Of a stretch of 6,029 nucleotides of DNA, positions 1 to 4,258 are shown piece after piece. The notes beneath the pieces were generated by a model. The model was not told the DNA's origin, searched no databases, and saw nothing but the letters and a program-made list of their open reading frames with translations. Positions within the stretch are counted from its first letter, which is position 1, and every line of letters begins with the position of its first letter. The translations under genes and the position numbers were made by a program. This stretch comes from JBBPYA01 sp038200385 (GTDB lineage: Bacteria > Actinomycetota > Actinomycetes > Mycobacteriales > Geodermatophilaceae), in assembly GCA_038200385.1 (NCBI GenBank), contig JBBPYA010000129.1, positions 1-6,029 on the forward strand. Direction: 5' to 3'.

Positions 1-1
1 C

Positions 2-214
2 GCCCGGCTGGGCAGCGCCGCCGCCGGCCGCGTCTTCCCCCTGCTGCACCGCCGAGGCTCACCCCGGCCGCCGGCGTCCCGGCCGCAAGTGGTCCCGACG
101 CGCCGACTCGCGTCGCGGGTGCCGGCAGGTCGGGACCAGTTCCGCGAGCGGCGCGGTCCCGTGGTGGCCGCGATGAGCACGGGGAGTTCCACGACCGGCG
201 AGGTCCCCCGATGA
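2..214 (+). CDS. Possible C-terminal end of an unidentified upstream gene (partial)
   Basis: The frame starting at base 2 is open from the window edge to a TGA at 212-214. That stop overlaps the ATG of the molybdopterin gene at 211 (ATGA), a common translational-coupling arrangement. The first 18 codons all end in G or C and read ARLGSAAAGRVFPLLHRR, which is plausible for a real protein. After about residue 20 the sequence becomes Pro/Arg/Ser-rich with several CGA codons, so the true gene may end differently. The frame starting at base 3 is also open until a TGA at 174-176, and frame 1 has no stop at all, so the frame choice is uncertain. I do not recognise the product. It does not show the GGKSG-type ending expected of MoaC, the usual neighbour of this gene. 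Confidence 0.3.
   Translation, partial: ARLGSAAAGRVFPLLHRRGSPRPPASRPQVVPTRRLASRVPAGRDQFRERRGPVVAAMSTGSSTTGEVPR
90..138. repeat. 10-bp inverted repeat upstream of the MogA/MoaB gene
   Basis: TGGTCCCGAC (90-99) and GTCGGGACCA (129-138) are perfect reverse complements. The 29-base loop contains a second small stem, CGAC (104-107) with GTCG (112-115). If the upstream gene ends before base 90, this could be a factor-dependent or U-tract-less terminator, or a leader structure for the gene at 211. There is no T-run after it. In DNA this GC-rich a 10-bp repeat can arise by chance, so the functional call is weak. Confidence 0.35.
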
Positions 215-702
215 CGGCAGTGATCGGACGGGCAGTCGTGATCACGGCATCGAACCGCGCGTCGGCCGGGGTGTACGCCGACCGCTCGGGGCAGATCCTG
301 GCCGAGGGGCTGCGCGGGCTCGGGCTGGCCGTGGACGATCCCCTCGTGCTGCCCGACGACCGGGTACAGCTCGCCGCCGCGATGCGGTCGGCTGCCGAGT
401 CAGGCGCCGATCTGGTCGTCACCACCGGTGGCACGGGGTGCAGTCCGACCGACATCACCCCGGAGGCCACCCGGGACGTCATCGACCGGGAGGCACCCGG
501 GCTGGCCGAGGCGATCCGGGCGTACGGCGCGCCCAAGGTTCCTACCGCGGTGCTGTCCCGCGGGGTGGTCGGGTTGCGCGGCCAGACCGTAATCGTGAAC
601 CTGCCCGGCTCCACCGGCGGGGTGAAGGACGGGTTGGCGGTGCTCGGCCCGCTGCTGGCGCACCTGATCTCCCAGCTGCGCGGCGGCGACCACACCGGCT
701 GA
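211..702 (+). CDS. mog: Molybdopterin adenylyltransferase, MogA/MoaB family
   Basis: This 163-residue cytosolic protein belongs to the MogA/MoaB fold family, which adenylylates molybdopterin and so prepares it for molybdenum insertion by MoeA. The length is normal for the single-domain family. Seen in the sequence: a VVITASNRASAG start (residues 9-20), the nucleotide/pterin-binding motif TTGGTGCSPTDITPEAT (71-87) with the family aspartate at 81, and the second signature NLPGSTGGVKDGL (130-142). The ATG at 211 is chosen because homology begins a few residues later and a weak GCGAGG site lies 7 bases upstream. It overlaps the stop of a possible upstream frame. It converges with fdhD, 6 bases apart. 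The family is certain; whether it should be named Mog or MoaB is convention. Confidence 0.93.
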   Translation: MTAVIGRAVVITASNRASAGVYADRSGQILAEGLRGLGLAVDDPLVLPDDRVQLAAAMRSAAESGADLVVTTGGTGCSPTDITPEATRDVIDREAPGLAEAIRAYGAPKVPTAVLSRGVVGLRGQTVIVNLPGSTGGVKDGLAVLGPLLAHLISQLRGGDHTG

Positions 703-708
703 GCCCGA

Positions 709-1536
709 TCAGCCGATCCGCACCCGCTGCCCACCGCCGTACACGTTCATCGTCTCTCCGCGCAGGAAGCCGATCAGCGTCATCCCGGCGGACTCGGCCA
801 GCTCCACCGCCAGCGAGGACGGGGCGGAGACGGCCGCCAGGATCGGGATGCCGGCCATCAGTGCCTTCTGGGTCAGCTCGAACGACGCCCGCCCGGACAC
901 CATCAGCGCGCAGCCCGCCAGCGGGAGCTTGTCCTCGCGCACCGCCCAGCCGATCACCTTGTCCACGGCGTTGTGCCGCCCGACGTCCTCCCGGACGCAG
1001 AGCAGCTCGCCCGTGGCGGTGAACAGCCCCGCCGCGTGCAGGCCGCCGGTGCTCTCGAAGACCTTCTGCCGGTCCCGCAGGATGTCCGGCAGCGCGCTGA
1101 GCACGGCGGCTGCGACGACGGTGGGATCGGCCACGACTTCGTACGCCGACCTGGTCCGGATCGCGTCGATGCTGGCCTTGCCGCACACCCCGCACGAACT
1201 CGTGGTGTAGAAGTTCCGCTCCAGCCCGAAGTCGGGGACCGGCACACCCTCGGCGAGCGCCACGTCGATGACGTTGTACGTCTGGTTGCCCTCGTCGTCG
1301 GTGCCCGCGCAGTACCGCATCGTGCGCACCGACTCCAGTTCGATAATCACGCCCTCGGTGACGAGGAACCCGTGCACGAGGTCGAAGTCGTCGCCCGGGG
1401 TCCGCATGGTCACCGACAGCGGCGAGCCGCCGAGGCGCACCTCCAGCGGCTCCTCGACCGCCACGCTGTCCGTCCGCCGCTGCTGCGCGGTGCCGTCGAT
1501 GCGGATGACGGAACGGCGTGTGGTGACCCTGCCCAT
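709..1536 (-). CDS. fdhD: Formate dehydrogenase accessory sulfurtransferase FdhD
   Basis: FdhD takes sulfur from a cysteine desulfurase and passes it to the bis-MGD cofactor of formate dehydrogenase, which that enzyme needs for activity. The 275-residue protein has the normal full length. Diagnostic stretches are VEEPLEVRL (residues 28-34 region), TPGDDFDLVHGFLVTEG (46-62), the cysteine loop TTSSCGVCGKASID (111-124) with the two sulfur-transfer cysteines at 115 and 118, TGGLHAAGLF (163-172), REDVGRHNAVDKVIG (182-196) and VSGRASFELTQKA (213-225). No formate dehydrogenase is in the window, so the target enzyme is encoded elsewhere. The ATG at 1536 has no Shine-Dalgarno in front of it but has a TAACCT box 6 bases upstream, which suggests a leaderless mRNA. 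Confidence 0.97.
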   Translation of the reverse strand: MGRVTTRRSVIRIDGTAQQRRTDSVAVEEPLEVRLGGSPLSVTMRTPGDDFDLVHGFLVTEGVIIELESVRTMRYCAGTDDEGNQTYNVIDVALAEGVPVPDFGLERNFYTTSSCGVCGKASIDAIRTRSAYEVVADPTVVAAAVLSALPDILRDRQKVFESTGGLHAAGLFTATGELLCVREDVGRHNAVDKVIGWAVREDKLPLAGCALMVSGRASFELTQKALMAGIPILAAVSAPSSLAVELAESAGMTLIGFLRGETMNVYGGGQRVRIG

Positions 1537-1542
1537 GAGTCG

Positions 1543-1548
1543 AGGTTA
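1543..1548 (-). promoter_or_regulatory. Putative -10 box of fdhD (TAACCT)
   Basis: On the minus strand TAACCT fits the TANNNT -10 pattern. It ends 6 bases before the fdhD ATG, so transcription would begin at or next to the start codon. The absence of any purine-rich ribosome-binding site agrees with a leaderless transcript. Confidence 0.45.
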
Positions 1549-1553
1549 CGCAG

Positions 1554-1583
1554 CGGCAGCCACCGGCAGCTACCGGCGGCCGA
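1554..1583. repeat. Three 10-base phased direct repeats in the divergent promoter
   Basis: CGGCAGCCAC (1554-1563) and CGGCAGCTAC (1564-1573) differ at one base. CGGCGGCCGA (1574-1583) is a more degenerate third copy. The 10-base period is about one helical turn, and the array lies just upstream of the fdhD -10 box, where an activator or repressor could bind. In GC-rich DNA a short degenerate repeat like this may be coincidence. Confidence 0.3.
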
Positions 1584-1620
1584 GGAGGACGGCGGCGCTG
1601 CAGGCCAGGGCGGCCGCGAC

Positions 1621-1626
1621 TAGCCT
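1621..1626 (+). promoter_or_regulatory. Putative -10 box of mobA (TAGCCT)
   Basis: TAGCCT fits TANNNT and ends 7 bases before the mobA GTG at 1634. No Shine-Dalgarno sequence lies in the bases between. The geometry predicts a transcript starting at the GTG, mirroring the arrangement at fdhD on the other side of the gap. Confidence 0.45.
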
Positions 1627-1633
1627 CACGGCG

Positions 1634-2227
1634 GTGACGAGCCCGTACGCCGCCATCGTGCTGGCCGGGGGGCGCGCGGCCCGGATGGGTGGGCGGCCCA
1701 AGCCCGAGCTGGTGCTCGGCGGACGACGGCTCCTCGACCGGGTACTGGACGCGGTGGACGACGCGGCTGTCCGCGTCGTCGTCGGGCCGCCGGTCGAGCT
1801 TCCCGCCGGGGTCGCGCTCACCCGCGAGGATCCGGCCGGAGGCGGCCCGGTCGCCGCCCTCGCCGCCGGGTTGGCCGCCCTCGGCACCCGGCCGCCGACC
1901 CAAGTGGTCGTGGTCGCGGCCGACCTGCCCTTCCTCACCCGCGACGTGGTCCGGGCGCTGCGTACGGCCGCCACGGTCCGGGACGGTGCGGTCCTGCTCG
2001 ACGCCGACGGGCGGGACCAGCACCTGCTCGGGGCCTGGCAGGTCGCTGCGCTGCACGCCGCGCTGGCCGCAGTCAGCGATCCACATGGGGCCCCGCTGCA
2101 CCGCACCCTGGCAGGTTTGGACGTGCAACGCGTGTCATGGCAGGTTCCGCCGGGTACGGCACCACCATGGTTCGACTGCGACAGCGTCGAGCAACTGGCC
2201 GAGGCGATGAAGTGGGTGGGGACGTGA
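1634..2227 (+). CDS. mobA: Molybdenum cofactor guanylyltransferase, MobA family
   Basis: MobA attaches GMP from GTP to Mo-molybdopterin, giving the guanine-dinucleotide cofactor used by formate dehydrogenases and related enzymes. With the GTG start it is 197 residues, the usual size. Motifs seen: the nucleotide-binding LAGGRAARMGGRPKPEL (residues 10-26) with the family lysine at 23, EDPAGGGPVAALAAGL (65-80), the metal-binding aspartate in AADLPFLT (95-102), and DCDSVEQLAEA (181-191) near the end. The GTG at 1634 is chosen because the conserved core begins 5 residues later and a -10-like box sits just upstream. The frame stays open far upstream, antisense to fdhD, but with no family similarity there. 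The related CTP enzyme MocA shares this fold; the fdhD neighbour favours MobA. The last 4 bases overlap the next gene. Confidence 0.9.
   Translation: MTSPYAAIVLAGGRAARMGGRPKPELVLGGRRLLDRVLDAVDDAAVRVVVGPPVELPAGVALTREDPAGGGPVAALAAGLAALGTRPPTQVVVVAADLPFLTRDVVRALRTAATVRDGAVLLDADGRDQHLLGAWQVAALHAALAAVSDPHGAPLHRTLAGLDVQRVSWQVPPGTAPPWFDCDSVEQLAEAMKWVGT
1757..1780 (+). repeat. Perfect 10-bp hairpin with a 4-base loop early in mobA
   Basis: GACGACGCGG (1757-1766) and CCGCGTCGTC (1771-1780) are exact reverse complements separated by CTGT. The stem lies about 120 bases into mobA, over codons for DDAAVRVV. It would be a very stable RNA hairpin, able in principle to pause RNA polymerase or ribosomes. It is not followed by a T-run, so it is not an ordinary intrinsic terminator. 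Confidence 0.6.
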
Positions 2228-2457
2228 ACGACCTGCAGCAGTGGGCGGCCCGGGCGGCGGCAGAACTCGACCTTCCAGACCGTCTGGAGCAGGCCGACAT
2301 CGACCTGATCCTCGATCTGGCGCGCGACTCGGCACACGGCGTCGCCCGCCCGGCCGCGCCGCTGACGACGTACCTGCTCGGGCTGGCCGTCGGCCGCGGG
2401 GCAGACCGGGACGCGGCCGCGGCCGCGTTGACCGCACTGGCGCTCGACGAGGGCTGA
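2224..2457 (+). CDS. DUF6457-type small protein coupled to mobA
   Basis: This 77-residue protein starts with a GTG that overlaps the mobA stop by 4 bases (GTGA), so translation is probably coupled. The sequence fits the short actinobacterial DUF6457 family as I recall it: an N-terminal NDLQQWAARAAAELDL helix, then IDLILDLARDSAHGVARPAAPLTTYLLGLAVGRG (about residues 26-59), then an alanine-rich helix. It has no signal peptide or membrane segment and looks all-helical. The biochemical function is not established to my knowledge. Its position behind a molybdenum cofactor guanylyltransferase suggests an accessory role to MobA or to cofactor delivery, which is inference. An in-frame ATG at 2137 lies inside mobA and is less likely as the start. 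Confidence 0.85.
   Translation: MNDLQQWAARAAAELDLPDRLEQADIDLILDLARDSAHGVARPAAPLTTYLLGLAVGRGADRDAAAAALTALALDEG
2411..2428. repeat. 18-bp perfect palindrome
   Basis: ACGCGGCCGCGGCCGCGT equals its own reverse complement. It lies in the alanine run near the end of the DUF6457-type gene and is built from alternating GCG/GCC codons, so codon usage explains most of it. A regulatory role is not supported by position. Confidence 0.4.
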
Positions 2458-2473
2458 GTAGCCCCAGGCGAAC

Positions 2474-2555
2474 CCCGTGCCGAGCCGCAGCGCCGCCGCG
2501 CCCCTGCCCGGCAGCAGTGCTCAGGCCCGCCGCGCCCGGGTCTGCTCGGCACGGG
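2474..2555. terminator. Possible bidirectional terminator between the convergent genes
   Basis: The small mobA-linked gene (stop at 2457) and truA (stop at 2521) converge with 63 bases between them. CCCGTGCCGAGC (2474-2485) is the exact reverse complement of GCTCGGCACGGG (2544-2555), the right arm lying in the last codons of truA. The 58-base spacing is long, and there is no T-run on either side. Convergent genes need termination here, but this particular structure is only a candidate. Confidence 0.25.
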
Positions 2556-3354
2556 CCGCCAGCTCCCCCGGCGCGGGGTAGCCGACTTCGACCAGGGTCA
2601 GGCCGTGGGCGGGTGCGACGGGCACCGCGCCGGAGCGCTCGGTGGCCGTCAGCAGTTGCGCGGGCCACCCGACCGGCCGGCGGCCCTCGCCCACGGTGAG
2701 CAGGCAGCCGACCAGCGAGCGGACCATGGAGTGGCAGAACGCGTCGGCCCGGACGGTGGCCGCCAGGACGCCGTCCGGGCGGCGCGCCCAGTCCAGCTCC
2801 TGCAGGGTCCGCACCGTGGTGGCCCCTTGCCGCCGCCGGCAGAACGCCGCGAAGTCGTGCAGCCCCAGCAGGTCGGCGGCGGCGGCCCGCACGGGGACGA
2901 GGTCGATGGGGCGGCCCCAGGTCGCGGTGTCGTGCCGGCGTAGCGGCGGAGCCCCCCAGGGGCGATCGCTGACCCGGTACACGTAGCGCCGCCAGAGCGC
3001 CGAGAACCGCGCGTCGAAGCCGACCGGCGCCCTCGCGACAGCGCGGACCCGCACCTGGGCCGGAAGGACCCCGGCCAGCCGACGCAACAGCCGCTCGCCC
3101 TCCCTGGCCCAGACCGGGGCTGGTACGTCGACGTGGGCGACCTGCCCGGTGGCGTGCACCCCGGCGTCCGTGCGACCGGCCACGACGAGCCGGACCGGTT
3201 TGCGCAACACGATCGCCAGGGCGTCCTCGACGGCGCCCTGGACGGTGCCCAGCCCCGGCTGCACCGCCCACCCGGCGAACCCGGCCCCGTCGTAGGCCAG
3301 GTCCAGACGCAACCGGACGTGCCCCCCGTCCCCGGGTGTGGGGGCGGGAGGCAC
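2521..3354 (-). CDS. truA: tRNA pseudouridine(38-40) synthase TruA
   Basis: TruA converts uridines 38, 39 and 40 in the tRNA anticodon stem to pseudouridine. With the GTG start at 3354 the protein is 277 residues, within the family range. It shows RLRLDLAYDGAGFAGWAVQ (residues 14-32), the catalytic motif VVAGRTDAGVHATGQVAH (57-74) with the nucleophilic aspartate at 63, FDARFSALWRRYVYRV (113-128), LHDFAAFCRR (165-174) and FCHSMVRSLVGCLLTVGEG (206-224). The start is set by the first GTG before the conserved core. No good ribosome-binding site is seen; the nearest GGAG is 18 bases upstream, so coupling to rplQ (stop 40 bases upstream) is likely. It is the last gene of the operon, a frequent actinobacterial order. 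Confidence 0.93.
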   Translation of the reverse strand: MPPAPTPGDGGHVRLRLDLAYDGAGFAGWAVQPGLGTVQGAVEDALAIVLRKPVRLVVAGRTDAGVHATGQVAHVDVPAPVWAREGERLLRRLAGVLPAQVRVRAVARAPVGFDARFSALWRRYVYRVSDRPWGAPPLRRHDTATWGRPIDLVPVRAAAADLLGLHDFAAFCRRRQGATTVRTLQELDWARRPDGVLAATVRADAFCHSMVRSLVGCLLTVGEGRRPVGWPAQLLTATERSGAVPVAPAHGLTLVEVGYPAPGELAARAEQTRARRA

Positions 3355-3394
3355 GTCGGTTGCGGTCGCCCGCTCCGCCGGGTCGTCCCGGGGC

Positions 3395-4222
3395 TCAGCC
3401 GTTCTGGTCGCACTGGCTCGGCGGCAGCTCGAAACCGGCCGCCTCCGCCGCCTCGGCGTCGGCGAACCAGACCTCAGGCACGGTCTGCTCGTAGAACGCG
3501 CTGTCCGGCACGTGGTACAGCTTCGAGGACTCGTTGCCCTTGATCGGGTACCCCTCGGGCATCCCGGCGTCCGCCAGTGCTGCATGGCTGCCTGCTCCGA
3601 ACGGGTGGGTCTCGGAGTCGACGTCCTCGGAATCCGCGCCGTCGGCGTCGTCCACCACGGCGGTGTCCGGCTCGACGGTGTCCGGCTCGGCCCCGGCCGT
3701 GTCGGCGTCGGTGTCGTCCACCTCGGCCTGGGCCGTACCGGTGTCGGTGTCGTCCACCGCCGCGTCATCCACTGCGGCGGTGCCGGGCTTGGCGGCCCTG
3801 CCGTCCCGGGCGAACCGGGTGCCGCGGGCCCGCTCGGCCTCCCCGACCGCCTCCTGGCCGACGGTCAGCGCCTCGACCAGTTCGATCACGGCCATCGGGG
3901 CGTTGTCGCCCTTTCGCGGGCCGATCTTGACGATCCGGGTGTACCCGCCCCGGCGCTGCTCGAACCGCGGTCCGATCTCGGCGAAGAGGTGATGCACGAC
4001 GTTCTTGTCCCGGATCGTCGTCATGACCTGCCGGCGGGCGTGCAGGTCACCCCGCTTGGCGAAGGTGACCAGCCGCTCGGCCAGCGGCCGCAGCCGCCGG
4101 GCCTTGGCCTCGGTCGTGGTGATCCGGCCGTGCTCGAACAGCGACGTGGCCAGGTTGGCCAGGATCAGTCGCTGGTGAGCCGGCCCGCCGCCGAGGCGGG
4201 GACCCTTGGTGGGCGTGGGCAT
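3395..4222 (-). CDS. rplQ: Ribosomal protein L17 (bL17) with acidic linker and extra C-terminal domain
   Basis: Residues 1 to about 122 are a normal bL17 core of the large ribosomal subunit: MPTPTKGPRLGGGPAHQ, ATSLFEHGRITTTEAKARR (25-43), AKRGDLHARR (55-64), GGYTRIVKIGPRKGDNAPM (92-110) and VIELVEAL (112-119). The full protein is 275 residues, more than twice the core. After a short basic stretch, residues about 147-205 are an acidic, probably disordered Asp/Thr/Ala/Glu linker with tandem repeats. Residues 222-264 form a separate compact segment carrying PEGYPIKGN, YHVP, EVWFADAEAAEAAGF. I recall this pattern from a small domain appended to assorted actinobacterial proteins, possibly the one catalogued as the sunset domain; not verified. 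GAAGGAG at 4231-4237 is a clear ribosome-binding site 8 bases before the ATG. The gene starts 36 bases after rpoA. Confidence 0.95.
   Translation of the reverse strand: MPTPTKGPRLGGGPAHQRLILANLATSLFEHGRITTTEAKARRLRPLAERLVTFAKRGDLHARRQVMTTIRDKNVVHHLFAEIGPRFEQRRGGYTRIVKIGPRKGDNAPMAVIELVEALTVGQEAVGEAERARGTRFARDGRAAKPGTAAVDDAAVDDTDTGTAQAEVDDTDADTAGAEPDTVEPDTAVVDDADGADSEDVDSETHPFGAGSHAALADAGMPEGYPIKGNESSKLYHVPDSAFYEQTVPEVWFADAEAAEAAGFELPPSQCDQNG
3431..3559 (-). other. C-terminal appended domain of L17 (sunset-like)
   Basis: This encodes residues 222-264 of the L17 protein. The order GYPIKGN, then YHVPDSAFY, then a TVPEVWFADAEAAEAAGF ending, is unlike any part of canonical L17. It is far less repetitive than the linker before it, as expected of a folded module. 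It has no cysteine pairs for metal binding inside the segment; the single cysteine is at 271, after it. The function is unknown to me, and the name of the domain is from memory. Confidence 0.6.
3659..3757 (-). repeat. Tandem repeats in the L17 acidic linker
   Basis: Residues 156-167 (VDDTDTGTAQAE) and 168-179 (VDDTDADTAGAE) are adjacent 12-residue repeats. At the DNA level a 16-base identity recurs at 3707-3722 and 3743-3758, 36 bases apart. A second smaller repeat follows, EPDTV/EPDTA (179-188), with a 15-base period and a 14-base identity (3661-3674 and 3676-3689). All units are multiples of three, so the reading frame is kept. Confidence 0.85.
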
Positions 4223-4230
4223 CTGTGCTG

Positions 4231-4237
4231 CTCCTTC
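4231..4237 (-). promoter_or_regulatory. Ribosome-binding site of rplQ
   Basis: GAAGGAG on the minus strand lies 8 bases before the rplQ ATG. It fixes the start at 4222 and shows that L17 has its own efficient initiation site within the operon. Confidence 0.8.
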
Positions 4238-4258
4238 GGATCTGGCGGTACGGCGGGG

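Larger units (their letters stand above)
1537..1633. promoter_or_regulatory. Divergent fdhD/mobA promoter region
   Basis: The 97-base gap between the divergent starts of fdhD and mobA must carry the promoters of both. No strong -35 hexamer was found about 17 bases from either -10-like box; upstream of mobA the best is CTGCAG at 1598-1603. Weak -35 boxes are common in actinobacteria. The gap also holds phased 10-base repeats near the fdhD side and a GAGGAGG at 1582-1588 that is 45 bases from the mobA GTG. Confidence 0.6.

Noticed and set aside
1598..1633. Alternative CTG start for mobA, 9 bases after a GAGGAGG site
   Set aside because: The site (1582-1588) and an in-frame CTG at 1598 have good spacing and would add 12 residues, but CTG initiation is rare, the added residues do not look like MobA, and the GTG at 1634 has its own -10-like box.
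542..2128. Long 528-codon open frame on the minus strand across fdhD and mobA
   Set aside because: It is the shadow of two well-supported genes on opposite strands, with Arg/Pro/Gly-rich composition and no recognisable domain; absence of stops is expected in DNA this GC-rich.
2135..3271. 378-codon minus-strand frame overlapping truA
   Set aside because: Low-complexity Gly/Arg/Pro composition in a shifted frame over a clear TruA; a shadow.
3355..3768. N-terminal extension of truA into the rplQ tail
   Set aside because: The truA frame stays open to 3768, but the extra sequence is Arg/Thr/Pro-rich translation of the rplQ linker in another frame and has no TruA similarity; the GTG at 3354 gives a normal-length protein.
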